Assembly: GCF_000520735.1 (NCBI RefSeq)
Contig: NZ_ASSC01000031.1
Location: forward strand, 1 to 32,247
Length of the DNA stretch: 32,247 nt
Direction: 5' to 3'
From: Paenibacillus forsythiae T98
Lineage (GTDB): Bacteria > Bacillota > Bacilli > Paenibacillales > Paenibacillaceae
Below, piece after piece: positions 1 through 7,959 of the stretch. Below the pieces are notes generated by a model, which was given only the letters and a program-made list of their open reading frames with translations, was not told where the DNA came from and did not search any database. Both the position numbers and the translations under genes were made by a program. Position 1 is the first letter of the stretch, and each line of letters starts with the position of its first letter.

Positions 1-1
1 A

Positions 2-247
2 GCGGGAATCAGTGAGCGGGATTTGCAAAAATACGCGGCGCTGGAGATTTTGCCGTTTTCGCTGACCCGGACGCTGTCTTCCATCGGCGGTCAGGCGGCA
101 GCAATGGGTGGCGCTGGAGAAGCGGACGCGGCGGACAACGGAGCGGCGCAGGACGGGGGCAGCACCCTTTTGCTCGTGCTGTACCAGCAGGATGAGAGCC
201 AGAAGCCGAGGGTTTATGATCTGCCGGTTCAGCGGGTTCTCCAGTAG
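2..247 (+). CDS. C-terminal part of an unknown protein (5' end outside window)
   Basis: An open frame runs in from the left edge and ends at a TAG, giving about 81 residues of a longer protein. The first visible stretch is helical and charged (GISERDLQKYAALEILPF). A low-complexity Ala/Gly/Asp segment follows, then a short hydrophobic strand (LLLVLYQQ) and a polar end. I recognise no domain. The gene points the same way as the next one and stops about 70 bases before it, so the two may be co-transcribed. The only internal ATG (position 23) has no ribosome binding site, which supports a start outside the window. Confidence 0.5.
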   Translation, partial: AGISERDLQKYAALEILPFSLTRTLSSIGGQAAAMGGAGEADAADNGAAQDGGSTLLLVLYQQDESQKPRVYDLPVQRVLQ

Positions 248-317
248 GTTCCTAATTATCGGCGGGCCTTCCGGGACAGCGTTGTCCATGCCCGCACATC
301 TCAAAGGGAGGAATAGC

Positions 318-905
318 ATGTCCGAAGCAGAGGAGCTGCGGGAGCGGCTGATCGGCATTATTGAACGGAATGACTGCTTGCTTTCGCTGTTCGAACGGTC
401 GGGAACCCTCAGTCCGCATCCGTATTACCTCGGGGCGGGCTGTCTGGTGCAGACGGTCTGGAACGAGCTTACAGGCAAGCCGCCGCTGTACGGAATCTCG
501 GATATGGATATCGTCTATTTTGATAACACGGACCTAAGCTATGAAGCGGAGAACGAGATCGTGGAGAGGGGACAGCGGCTTTTCGCGGAGCTGCCCGTTC
601 CCGTCGATATCAAGAATCAGGCCCGGGTGCATTTGTGGTATCCCGGCCGGTTTGGCGTTCGCCTTGCCCCTTACGCTTCGCTGGAGAACGCAATCGACAG
701 CTGGCCGACGACGGCTTCTTCGCTTGGCGCGCGGAAGGAGCGTGACGGGGGCTGGCGAATCTACGCGCCTTTTGGCCTGGAGGACTTGTTCCGGCTAATC
801 GTAAGGCCGAACAAGACTCTGGTTACGGAAAGCGCGTATTGCGCCAAGGCGGTGAAGTGGAAGAGCCGATGGCCGGAGCTTACCGTAATCCCGTGGGAAG
901 CCTAG
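318..905 (+). CDS. Nucleotidyltransferase-like protein (COG3575/DUF925 type)
   Basis: This 195-residue protein matches the small nucleotidyltransferase-like family found in many bacteria. The N-terminal half carries YLGAGCLVQTVWNEL followed by GISDMDIVYFD. Such a Gly-rich turn plus paired acidic residues (DMD) is the metal and nucleotide site of nucleotidyltransferase folds. The C-terminal half has the LEDLFRLIVRPN segment typical of the family. The real substrate is unknown. The ATG at 318 is chosen because AAAGGGAGG lies just upstream; the frame is open further upstream, but those starts lack a binding site and overlap the preceding gene. Family assignment is fairly sure, biochemical role is not. 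Confidence 0.8.
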   Translation: MSEAEELRERLIGIIERNDCLLSLFERSGTLSPHPYYLGAGCLVQTVWNELTGKPPLYGISDMDIVYFDNTDLSYEAENEIVERGQRLFAELPVPVDIKNQARVHLWYPGRFGVRLAPYASLENAIDSWPTTASSLGARKERDGGWRIYAPFGLEDLFRLIVRPNKTLVTESAYCAKAVKWKSRWPELTVIPWEA

Positions 906-1191
906 CGCCTGAGCGGAAGCATAGCGTCTAGCTGGGCCTCCTGGCGGCGGCCAGCATATGCGGACTCATTCCCAGCAGGCTTTCCTCGAGTTATCTCCCA
1001 ATTCCAGCCCTCCCCGTTTCCAGATTTAAGGAATAGTATGTCTGGATCTTCCTTATTTGGTCAATTCATTTCTTCACACTATAAACCTGTCCCAAAAGGT
1101 GGTAAACTGTGTTCAACTTGAGTGAGATTGCAGAGCTTAGCGCAGGTACTGTAAGCGGAAATGAGCCGCGGAGCAAGGAGGGAAAAGCGGG

Positions 1192-1446
1192 ATGAAGTGG
1201 GAAGAAATGAGACGGCTTTTTCCCCATCAGTATGTTTTGTTCTCCGTCCTTCAATATCATCAGGAGGGCACCAGAAGATATATAGACGAGGTCGAGCCGA
1301 TCCGCGTGGTTGCAGAAGAAGACGCCCGTACGGAATTTAATCAAGCCGGACCCGGCAAGCTGGTCTATCATACTTCCAGCAAGGTATGCATTATCCGTAT
1401 CCGCAGAAGGAAATTAAGCCGAGTGAGGCGTAAAAAGACAAAATAA
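1192..1446 (+). CDS. Small conserved protein of unknown function (84 aa)
   Basis: A short protein that begins MKWEEMRRLFPHQYVLFSVL and has a central acidic segment (YIDEVEPIRVV), then KLVYHTSS and a very basic tail. From memory this resembles a family of small uncharacterised Firmicute proteins with the pattern W-E/S-E-I-R..FP..WV ... YHTS; no function is known to me. AAGGAGGG lies about 9 bases before the ATG, which supports translation. The last 15 residues (RRRKLSRVRRKKTK) are unusually basic. It stops 31 bases before the methyltransferase-like gene on the same strand, which has its own AGAGGAGG site. Confidence 0.65.
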   Translation: MKWEEMRRLFPHQYVLFSVLQYHQEGTRRYIDEVEPIRVVAEEDARTEFNQAGPGKLVYHTSSKVCIIRIRRRKLSRVRRKKTK

Positions 1447-1477
1447 GCGGATCTGAACGGTTAGAGGAGGCTGTTAT

Positions 1478-2089
1478 ATGGAATCGGTCATACGCTACTA
1501 TGACGGCTACGATGAAGCATCCAGACTGACGAGGGACAATGTCGGCAAGCTTGAGTTTATCACGACTACGCATCTCCTGAACAAATACATATCGGCGGAG
1601 CATACCCTGCTGGACCTTGGCGCCGGAACGGGGATTTATTCTTTTTATTATCTTAAGGAACAGGCGGATCAGAGCCAATGTATAAGCGAATGCATGAGAG
1701 TGCTCAAGCCTGGCGGGATTTTGGCGGTTGCTTATGTGAACAAGTTTTTCATATTCCCGTACCTGGTGAAGTGGGACACCCGTTTCCTGACCAACCAGTG
1801 GATGGCGAAATTTCTGGAAGAGGGCAGCATCAGCTCGGCCGATGAGGACTGTTTCTGGACGGATGCCTATTTCCATACTCCCGCACAAATCGAGCAGCTG
1901 CTGGGTGAGCATGGGGCGGACAAGCTGGAACATGCGGCAGCGGACGGCATAGGCGTAATTATGAGGGACACCGTTAACACGTTTGGCGGGGAGCAGTTCG
2001 ACTCCTGGGTGCAGTACCATCTGAGAACCTGCTCCGAGCCGTCCATTCTTGGCATCAGCAATCACGGCTTGTACGTGGGACGGAAATAG
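1478..2089 (+). CDS. SAM-dependent methyltransferase-like protein with an internal deletion
   Basis: The N-terminus (YYDGYDEASRLTRDN) and motif I (LLDLGAGTGIYSFYY, residues 44-58) are those of a class I SAM-dependent methyltransferase. The segment CISECMRVLKPGGILAVAY normally lies 80-90 residues after motif I. Here it begins only about 10 residues after it, joined through LKEQADQSQ. The part that should hold strands 2 to 4, including the acidic residue that binds the SAM ribose, is missing while the frame stays open. The protein has 203 residues against roughly 260 usual in this family. The distal half (cap and C-terminal strands) looks intact. An AGAGGAGG site precedes the ATG. It is probably inactive as a methyltransferase, or a recent in-frame deletion on its way to a pseudogene. 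Confidence 0.7.
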   Translation: MESVIRYYDGYDEASRLTRDNVGKLEFITTTHLLNKYISAEHTLLDLGAGTGIYSFYYLKEQADQSQCISECMRVLKPGGILAVAYVNKFFIFPYLVKWDTRFLTNQWMAKFLEEGSISSADEDCFWTDAYFHTPAQIEQLLGEHGADKLEHAAADGIGVIMRDTVNTFGGEQFDSWVQYHLRTCSEPSILGISNHGLYVGRK

Positions 2090-2116
2090 CAGCAAGTTAT
2101 AGGGTAAAAGCAGACA

Positions 2117-2156
2117 CAAGACAGGCCTCCCGTGAATGCGGACGAGACCTGTCTTG
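2117..2156. terminator. Inverted repeat between convergent genes, possible bidirectional terminator
   Basis: CAAGACAGG (2117-2125) pairs perfectly with CCTGTCTTG (2148-2156), and an inner CTC/GAG pair adds to the stem. It lies between two converging genes. Neither side has a good T-tract; on the minus strand TTTT appears only about 8 bases after the stem. Its position suggests a terminator, but the missing T-run keeps confidence low. Confidence 0.4.
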
Positions 2157-2179
2157 CTGGCTTCATGCAGATATTCGTG

Positions 2180-3133
2180 TTATACCCGCAGCAGATTGTT
2201 GCCGGGGGGGAGATGGCGGACCAGCCAGTCGAGCAGATCGTCCGTAACCTGGCCGCGGTCTCTTTCATTCAGCATTTCATGCCGGCCGCCCGGGTACAGC
2301 CGCACCTCCAAATCGCTCACGCCCAGACTCCGGTACAGCTCGGCCAGCCGAAGGACTCCTTCGCCGTTCATGCCAACCGGGTCTTTCTCGCCGGAGAATA
2401 AATATACCGGCTTGTCCTTGCATAGGGAACAAAGCGAAGCTTCGGTATGGATGTCCTGCAGCAGCCGGAAGAAATCCCGGAAGAACCGGGTCGTGCAGAT
2501 TGCCCCGCAGAAGGGATCAGCTATGAAGCCGTCGACCTCCGCCGTATCGCTGCTCAGCCAATCGAAGGCCGTGCGGGTAGAGGAGAATGAACGGTTATAA
2601 GGACCGAACACGATGCCGTTCAGCAGCACACTGCGATGCCGCTCGCCCATCAGCTTGAGCTGGGCCTTTGCCAGCATCTCCCCAAGCCGCAGCATCCCGC
2701 GCGGGCCGTTGCTCCCGCTCAGAATATAGCCAGCATAGATTTCGCTTCCCGGCTGGCACATCAGCTTCTGCGTCAGAAAAGAGCCCATGCTGTGCCCGAG
2801 CAGAAATACCGGGACTCCCGGGTGTCTGCCGGACGCGATTGCCGCAATCTGAAGCAGGTTGCGGCGCATCCAATAGAAGCCGTCGCGTCCGGCGTCGCCG
2901 AGCAAATCGATTCTTCCCGCCGTCTTGCCGTGTCCCCTGTGGTCTCCCGCGTACACCACGTAGCCCGCGGCGTTCAAGCGTCCGGCCAGGCGGGCATATC
3001 TGTAGCCCGTTTCGCACATGCCATGCGAGATTTGCACAATGCCCCGGACAGGGCTGTTCGCCTCCGGCAGCCATTCGTATACATGAATAGGGACCCCTAT
3101 GGGATCGGTCATGGTAAAGGAATGTTCCGTCAC
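2180..3133 (-). CDS. Alpha/beta hydrolase, monoacylglycerol lipase / lysophospholipase type
   Basis: The 317-residue protein is a serine hydrolase of the S33 'serine aminopeptidase' family. The oxyanion segment HGMCETGYRY (residues 37-46) and DHRGHGKT are typical. The nucleophile elbow GHSMGS gives Ser115; the rest of the triad fits Asp251 (SGEKDPVG) and His285 (GGRHEMLNE). There is no signal peptide, so it is likely cytoplasmic and acts on small esters or lysolipids; the exact substrate cannot be read from sequence. The start is GTG at 3133, with AGGAGG 8 bases upstream. It is the last gene of the minus-strand cluster ytqA-ytqB-manA, 94 bases after manA. Confidence 0.85.
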   Translation of the reverse strand: MTEHSFTMTDPIGVPIHVYEWLPEANSPVRGIVQISHGMCETGYRYARLAGRLNAAGYVVYAGDHRGHGKTAGRIDLLGDAGRDGFYWMRRNLLQIAAIASGRHPGVPVFLLGHSMGSFLTQKLMCQPGSEIYAGYILSGSNGPRGMLRLGEMLAKAQLKLMGERHRSVLLNGIVFGPYNRSFSSTRTAFDWLSSDTAEVDGFIADPFCGAICTTRFFRDFFRLLQDIHTEASLCSLCKDKPVYLFSGEKDPVGMNGEGVLRLAELYRSLGVSDLEVRLYPGGRHEMLNERDRGQVTDDLLDWLVRHLPPGNNLLRV

Positions 3134-3227
3134 GCGCTTTTCCTCCTACTGTAACAAGCGGCAGGACGGATCGGAAGAAGCGTTATTCTCCAAGCCGGAA
3201 GCGCCTGTCTGTGAGGTCAAATTAGAT

Positions 3228-4196
3228 TTAAGGCAAATAAGAACGAAGTAGGGTTGCTTGCCCCTCAATAGTATAAGTGCCGAGATTCGCCGGAAGCAGA
3301 TAGCACTCGCCCGCCGAATACGGCTGGGAGCCGCCTTCCCAGATCAAATGGCCGCTCCCTTCGCAAATGACCAGCACGGTGAAGCTCTCCGGATTCGTTT
3401 CAAGGCTCCAGTTGCCGCTTACAATGCCTTTTTCCACGATAAAATAAGGAGATTTCGCCAGCTGCAGCCATTCTCCGGCTACGGCGCCATCGGTCTTCAT
3501 GGAAGTTGCTCCCGCGCCTTCGTAAGCGGTCACGTTCAGCGAATCCTCGATATGCAGCTCGCGCGGCTTGCCGTCAAGACCGGGCCGGTCGTAATCATAT
3601 ATCCGGTATGTCGTATCGGAGTTCTGCTGGATTTCCGCCACGACCACGCCCGCGCACAGCGCATGCACCGTACCGGCCGGAATGTAGAACGTATCCCCCG
3701 CCGAAACAGGCACCTCCTTAAGAAGTTCCATGACCGTCCCGTCCCCCAGCGCCCGGCTCAGACCTTCGCGGTTCACGCCTTCTTTGAGGCCGTAGATGAT
3801 TTTGGCGCCCGGCTTGGCGCCCAGCACGTACCACATTTCCGTCTTGCCGAGTTCGCCCTTGGGCAGCCGGTCATAATCGTCGGTGGGATGAACCTGAACG
3901 GACAGGTTGTCATTGCAATCGAGGAGCTTGATGAGTAGAGGAAATCTGCCGCCATTCTCCGAATAGCCCTTGCTGCCGAACCACTCGCGTCCGTAGCCTT
4001 CGCGGATCTGGTCCAGACCTTGTCCGGCCAGCTCGCCGTTTACGACGGAAGAGGTTCCGTTCGGATGATCGGCAATCATCCAGCCTTCGCCGATATGACC
4101 TTCGGGGAGGTTCAGGCCGAACTTCTCAAGGGCTCTTCCGCCCCAGATGCGTTCTTTGAATTCCGGTTGAAATTTTAAAGGATAAGGCAGTGTCAT
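3228..4196 (-). CDS. manA: Mannose-6-phosphate isomerase, class I
   Basis: This enzyme interconverts mannose 6-phosphate and fructose 6-phosphate, linking mannose use to glycolysis and supplying mannose for glycans. The 322-residue length matches short Bacillus-type ManA (about 315). Zinc ligands are visible: Gln101 and His103 in SVQVHPTDD, Glu120 in GKTEMWYVL and His178 in IPAGTVHAL. The QQNSDTTYRIYDYDR segment and the C-terminal small cupin (VICEGSGHLIWEGG) are typical. The ATG at 4196 is preceded by a GAGAGGAAG site about 10 bases away. It lies 36 bases after ytqB and is probably in the same transcript. Confidence 0.93.
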   Translation of the reverse strand: MTLPYPLKFQPEFKERIWGGRALEKFGLNLPEGHIGEGWMIADHPNGTSSVVNGELAGQGLDQIREGYGREWFGSKGYSENGGRFPLLIKLLDCNDNLSVQVHPTDDYDRLPKGELGKTEMWYVLGAKPGAKIIYGLKEGVNREGLSRALGDGTVMELLKEVPVSAGDTFYIPAGTVHALCAGVVVAEIQQNSDTTYRIYDYDRPGLDGKPRELHIEDSLNVTAYEGAGATSMKTDGAVAGEWLQLAKSPYFIVEKGIVSGNWSLETNPESFTVLVICEGSGHLIWEGGSQPYSAGECYLLPANLGTYTIEGQATLLRSYLP

Positions 4197-4232
4197 AGAT
4201 CCATCTTCCTCTCCAAATCAGGTTTAATAATC

Positions 4233-4829
4233 TTATACCCTCTTTTTCTCAAGCGCGATAACATAGGGGGCCGTTCTTCGCTGAAGCTGGCGGTACATGA
4301 TGGCGCTGGCCGTTGTCTGCGGCACGGAGGACGCCCAGGCCATAACCGCTTCCGCTTCCAGCTCGCCTCCGGGATGTCCGGGGTAGAGAACCGCCGTTAC
4401 AATTCCGCCGGGCCGGAGCAGGTCCAGGGAAGCTTCGAGCGCGGCCACCGAGCTGTCCGGCAAAGTAATCACGCTCTTGTCCGCGTCGTCCGAGGGAAGA
4501 TAGCCGAAGTTGAACATGATGGCGCCGACGCTGCCGCGCCACGAAGGAGGTAGTTCGTCAGCCATCGCGGCATGGCTCTTTAGTAGAAGCGTTGAAGGGG
4601 CGAGGGCGTTCCCCCCGTCCTCCCTGGCGCGGCGCAGGCGCTCCCCGGCAAGCCTCAGCGCCTCCGGCTGGATATCGAAGCCGTAGACCGAGCCTCTTGG
4701 TCCGGCTGCCTTGGCAAGGAACAGCGTGTCCGCGCCGGTTCCTACCGTGGCATCAATGGCCCGCTCGCCGGAGGCGAGACGTTCTTCTACCATTTTATGG
4801 GCAAAGCTCAGTACAGACAGGAAGCCCAT
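4233..4829 (-). CDS. ytqB: YtqB-like class I SAM-dependent methyltransferase
   Basis: A 198-residue Rossmann-fold methyltransferase of the YtqB family (rRNA_methylase domain). Motif I is DATVGTGADTLFLA (residues 26-39), the acidic end of strand 2 is GFDIQP (about 50-55), and the family hallmark FNFGYLPSDD is at 107-116, followed by LRPGGIV. The start is placed at 4829: its ATG shares one base with the TGA of ytqA (TGATG), and GGAGAAA lies 7 bases upstream. A longer reading would overlap ytqA by 94 bases. The overlap implies translational coupling, and the ytqA-ytqB pair is conserved in Bacilli. The substrate is probably an RNA, which is inference from the family name. Confidence 0.88.
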   Translation of the reverse strand: MGFLSVLSFAHKMVEERLASGERAIDATVGTGADTLFLAKAAGPRGSVYGFDIQPEALRLAGERLRRAREDGGNALAPSTLLLKSHAAMADELPPSWRGSVGAIMFNFGYLPSDDADKSVITLPDSSVAALEASLDLLRPGGIVTAVLYPGHPGGELEAEAVMAWASSVPQTTASAIMYRQLQRRTAPYVIALEKKRV

Positions 4830-5785
4830 CAGCGCTTTCTCCAATACTTGCCCTGCCAGGTATCCCGGCGCTTCAATTCGTCGTCGATCGCGTTGAGCAC
4901 TTCCCATTTCTTGAGGCTCCACATCGGGCCGATAAGCAGCTCGCGGGGGGCGTCTCCGGTCAGACGGTGCACGATCATTTCCGGCGGCAGCATTTCCAGC
5001 GAATCGGCGATGAGCCGCACATATTCATCCCGCTCCAGAAACCGGAGCAGCCCGGCCTCGTACTGCTTAACCATCGGCGTCTTGCGCATCAGATGCAGCA
5101 GATGGATCTTGATGCCCTGAACATCCATCTGCGATACGGCGGACACCGTCTCCAGCATCATTTCATGCGTTTCCTGCGGAAGACCGTGGATTATGTGCGT
5201 GCACACCCGGATGCCCCGGCTGCGCAGCTTCTCCACGGCCTCATAATAGCACTGCGTATCATGCGCCCGGTTAATGAGCCGCGAGGTGGACTCGTGAATC
5301 GTCTGCAAGCCCATTTCAACCCATAGATAAGTCCGTTCGTTCAATTCCGCCAGATAATCGACAACATCATCCGGAAGGCAGTCGGGGCGGGTGGCGATGG
5401 ACAATCCGACCACGCCCGGCTGTTCCAGAATAACCTCATAGTACTCCCGCAGCTGCTCGACCGGAGCGTACGTATTAGTATATGCCTGGAAGTAACCGAT
5501 ATACTTGGCGTTCGGCCATTTCAGATGCTGGCGGTCGCGGATGCTTCGGAACTGAGTGACGAGATCGTCGCGCCGGCTTCCGGCATAATCGCCCGAGCCG
5601 CGCGCGCTGCAGAAGGTGCACCCTCCTTTGGCAATCGAGCCGTCCCGGTTAGGGCAGGTAAAACCGGCGTCCAGCATAACTTTGAACACTTTATCGCCGA
5701 ACTGCTTGCGCATTTCGCAGTTCCAGGTATGAAAACGTTTGTCTCCCCACAGCGGCGCTGTGGAAGAGGCTGCTAGTATAGACAT
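4829..5785 (-). CDS. ytqA: Radical SAM protein, YtqA / TIGR01212 family
   Basis: A 318-residue radical SAM enzyme. The cluster-binding cysteines are Cys44, Cys56 and Cys59 in CPNRDGSIAKGGCTFCS, an unusual C-x11-C-x2-C spacing that I associate with the YtqA/YhcC family. GWxKRFHTWN-type residues at the N-terminus, YFQAYTNTYAP, SIATRPDCLPD and the HIIHGLPQET segment are family signatures. The reaction is unsettled in what I know; tRNA modification has been suggested because ytqB always follows. The ATG at 5785 has AAAGGAG at ideal distance; upstream in-frame ATGs lack one. It is the first gene of the minus-strand cluster. Confidence 0.9.
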   Translation of the reverse strand: MSILAASSTAPLWGDKRFHTWNCEMRKQFGDKVFKVMLDAGFTCPNRDGSIAKGGCTFCSARGSGDYAGSRRDDLVTQFRSIRDRQHLKWPNAKYIGYFQAYTNTYAPVEQLREYYEVILEQPGVVGLSIATRPDCLPDDVVDYLAELNERTYLWVEMGLQTIHESTSRLINRAHDTQCYYEAVEKLRSRGIRVCTHIIHGLPQETHEMMLETVSAVSQMDVQGIKIHLLHLMRKTPMVKQYEAGLLRFLERDEYVRLIADSLEMLPPEMIVHRLTGDAPRELLIGPMWSLKKWEVLNAIDDELKRRDTWQGKYWRKR

Positions 5786-5983
5786 GGATGTCTCCTTTGT
5801 AATTGCAAATAATGATTGACACGAGTTCATTGTATCAAAAAAAGGGAGCAAGCGTAACAGGGCGGCATGCTCAGCAGTCCAGCGAAAACTCGGCGGGCTT
5901 CAAGGGCTGAAATCGCCTCGTCCAGGCCTGTAGACAGCATCAAAATTATTTAAAATATAGGCCTTTGGAAGGTGGAAAGACAC

Positions 5984-6012
5984 TTGAAATTACTGACACG
6001 TCATGTTATATT
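5984..6012 (+). promoter_or_regulatory. Predicted sigma-A promoter for the small gene at 6110
   Basis: TTGAAA (5984-5989) is followed after 17 bases by TATATT (6007-6012). Transcription would start near 6019, giving a leader of about 90 bases. The surrounding DNA is AT-rich, unlike the flanking genes. A separate CATACAAT near 6082 resembles a sporulation sigma-E -10 box but lacks a partner. Confidence 0.55.
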
Positions 6013-6109
6013 TTAATTGTAAAATCGCTTTGATGTCACTCGTATGAATGAAGGAATGGATAGTCTCTTGTCGGCATGGTCCATACAATTAACCGTGAGG
6101 TGATCGCAC

Positions 6110-6292
6110 ATGAATTCTCAAGCCGTATATCCTGAAGGCAGAGGTCCGATCGACGTGCAGCTGACTCCTGACGAGGCTCTCGCGCTCACAGGCGTGGAAT
6201 TTAAAGGAAACCCGAAGATCAAGACCGAAGCGCAGCGCAAAATCCGCAATGCTTTCGAGAAGACATTTGATTTTAGCTCCGAACCAAGATAG
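6110..6292 (+). CDS. Small protein of unknown function (60 aa)
   Basis: A 60-residue, mostly polar protein starting MNSQAVYPEGRGPIDVQL. A helix-like central part (TPDEALALTGVEF) and a basic segment (KGNPKIKTEAQRKIRNAF) follow. A GAGGTGATC site sits just before the ATG, a promoter-like sequence lies upstream, and an intrinsic terminator follows about 45 bases after the stop, so it looks like a complete single-gene unit. I do not recognise the family. The KTEAQRK segment is reminiscent of small acid-soluble spore proteins, but the rest does not match any I know. Confidence 0.7.
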   Translation: MNSQAVYPEGRGPIDVQLTPDEALALTGVEFKGNPKIKTEAQRKIRNAFEKTFDFSSEPR

Positions 6293-6337
6293 ACTATGAA
6301 TTGTTGAAATTAGGGACCCCAATTCCAAATACAACAG

Positions 6338-6399
6338 GAAAGGAATTTCCTTGTGTTTCGCCGGGTAGTGCGAAGCAGGGAGATTCCTTTTTCTTTTTC
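6338..6399 (+). terminator. Intrinsic terminator after the small gene, upstream of trmB
   Basis: AAAGGAAT (6339-6346) pairs with ATTCCTTT (6383-6390), and an inner stem TTTCGC/GCGAAG closes the long hairpin. A T-rich run (TTCCTTTTTCTTTTTC) follows. It separates the 6110 gene from trmB. I saw no clear promoter between it and trmB, so partial read-through into trmB is possible. Confidence 0.6.
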
Positions 6400-6487
6400 G
6401 TTTTGCATCTTTACTTTTCGGGGCAAGTTAGTCACAATATTGCAAGGAATCATGATCGTAACCTGTCGGTTAGTGAAAGGAGTAAAC

Positions 6488-7201
6488 ATGCGTTTACGCG
6501 GAAGAAAAGGAATACGTGAAAGTCTGGAACAGCAGACCGATCTGGTCGTGCTTGACCCTCGCAAGCATAAAGGACAATGGTCCGGGCTCTTTGGCAACGA
6601 CCGCCCGATTTATGTGGAGTTCGGAATGGGGAAGGGGCAGTTCATCAGCCAAATGAGCCGCAAGTACCCCGAAATTAATTTCATCGGTGTGGATATGTAT
6701 GATGAACTGATCCGCCGTGCGGCGGAAAAGGCCCGGAATATATGGGAGCCGGAGGGGCAGGCAACGCCGCCGAACCTGAAGCTTGCGCTGGCCAATATCG
6801 AATATGCGGAAGAGGTGTTCGCCGAGGGAGAACTGCGGCGCATCTTTCTGAACTTCAGCGATCCCTGGCCCAAAACGAAGCATGCCCGGCGCAGATTAAC
6901 GCATCCCCGCTTTTTGGACAAGTATCGTGTGCTGCTGGACGATTTGGGGGAAATTCATTTGAAGACGGATTCGCGCAGTCTTTTTGAATTTTCCTTGAAC
7001 GCCTTTGCCGACTTCGGTCTGCAAATGTCGAATATATCGCTGGATCTGCATGCGGGAGGCATCAATGAAGAGCATGTCATGACCGAATATGAGACGAAGT
7101 TTGTCGGCCGGGGCGTTCAGATTCACCGCTGTGAGGCGATGGTCGGCGCTGAAGCGCTGAAGCGCAATCAAGCCTCCCGTCTGGACAAGTACAGACTGTA
7201 G
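6488..7201 (+). CDS. trmB: tRNA (guanine-N7-)-methyltransferase
   Basis: TrmB methylates the N7 of guanine 46 in the tRNA variable loop, using SAM. The 237-residue protein has the SAM motif EFGMGKGQFI (about residues 43-52), the strand 2 acidic motif FIGVDMYDE, and the diagnostic NFSDPWPKTKHARRRL segment near residue 120 with the catalytic and tRNA-binding residues. The C-terminal TEYETKF motif is also typical. The ATG at 6488 has AAAGGAG 7 bases upstream; the frame is open for 45 codons further upstream, but those cover the terminator just described. A hairpin terminator follows about 70 bases after the stop. Confidence 0.95.
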   Translation: MRLRGRKGIRESLEQQTDLVVLDPRKHKGQWSGLFGNDRPIYVEFGMGKGQFISQMSRKYPEINFIGVDMYDELIRRAAEKARNIWEPEGQATPPNLKLALANIEYAEEVFAEGELRRIFLNFSDPWPKTKHARRRLTHPRFLDKYRVLLDDLGEIHLKTDSRSLFEFSLNAFADFGLQMSNISLDLHAGGINEEHVMTEYETKFVGRGVQIHRCEAMVGAEALKRNQASRLDKYRL

Positions 7202-7272
7202 CCGGCAGCATCACGGGCCGAAACGTGCAAGGCGGAGGCTGGTCCTCCGGCATTCCTTTAACAAAAAAGAGA

Positions 7273-7304
7273 GTCCTTCGGCTCAGGCCGGAAGGACCTT
7301 TTTT
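7273..7304. terminator. Bidirectional intrinsic terminator between trmB and the PAP2 gene
   Basis: GTCCTT pairs with AAGGAC around an inner CGGC-TCAG-GCCG stem with one bulged G. A T-run follows on the plus strand, and an A-run (ACAAAAAAGA) precedes it. It lies between converging genes and could therefore serve both directions. Confidence 0.8.
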
Positions 7305-7431
7305 GATATAAGGCCATTTATTGGTTCTGCGCGTATAAAAAATCCGGTGCGGGGAAAACGTGGTAAGACGGGTGAATTTGCGGCGCCGACCTGACTTTCG
7401 CCGGGCTACAGGTTCGGCGGCGGCGCGGGCT

Positions 7432-7959
7432 TTAGCTCCATAGCGCGACTGTGCCGGCGGCGACCGTGGTGCCGATCAGCGCGCCTGCCGCTACATCGGA
7501 AGGGTAATGCAGCCCAAGGTAAATCCGCGAGAATCCCACCGACAGGGCCAGAGGCAGCAGAATGAAGCCCAGGACGGGGAAGGCCGCCACATAAGGCACT
7601 GCGGCAGCGAAGATAGCCGTCGTATGCCCCGAAGGAAACGAATGGTCTTTAAGGGGATTGCGGAACGTGTTCGTTCCGGGCAGGGCCAGATAAGGGCGGA
7701 CTCTGGGATACAGTCTTTTGGCGACGGCCACGGGAAGGTGGCTGACGGCCAGGGAGATCAGCGCCTGCTGTGCGGGCTGCTTCAGCGTATGGGGAGCAAA
7801 GGCCCAGACGAGAAGACTGATGCCGATGCTGGCTGTCGCTCCGCCCAGATGGGTCAGATAGAAGAGCCAGAAATTCAGATAGCGATTGTGCAGGCGCCCG
7901 TTGATCCATTGGAACAGACGCCGCTCTGCGGTAAGCAGCTTTAGCATTTTAGTTCTCAT
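7432..7959 (-). CDS. PAP2-family membrane phosphatase
   Basis: A 175-residue polytopic membrane protein with all three phosphatase motifs of the PAP2 superfamily: Lys81-x6-Arg88-Pro89 (KRLYPRVRP), SFPSGH with Ser110 and His112, and SR-x5-H-x3-D with Arg145, His151 and Asp155 (SRIYLGLHYPSD). His112 and His151 are the expected catalytic residues facing the outside. Likely substrates are undecaprenyl pyrophosphate or phosphatidic/phosphatidylglycerol phosphate; the sequence does not decide between them. The ATG at 7959 is preferred because GGAGGGA lies 7 bases upstream; a longer reading to 8031 has no such site. Confidence 0.9.
   Translation of the reverse strand: MRTKMLKLLTAERRLFQWINGRLHNRYLNFWLFYLTHLGGATASIGISLLVWAFAPHTLKQPAQQALISLAVSHLPVAVAKRLYPRVRPYLALPGTNTFRNPLKDHSFPSGHTTAIFAAAVPYVAAFPVLGFILLPLALSVGFSRIYLGLHYPSDVAAGALIGTTVAAGTVALWS

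Noticed and set aside
1066-1371. 101-codon minus-strand frame opposite the small gene at 1192
   Set aside because: It has no ribosome binding site or recognisable content, whereas the plus-strand gene has both a strong site and a family-like sequence.
4830-4922. N-terminal extension of YtqB to 4922
   Set aside because: It would overlap ytqA by 94 bases and is unlike the family; the ATG at 4829 has a good ribosome binding site and a stop-start overlap.
6079-6090. Sporulation sigma-E promoter for the small gene at 6110
   Set aside because: CATACAAT fits the -10 but the best -35 (GGATAGT) is at the wrong spacing, and the start would fall almost on the ribosome binding site.
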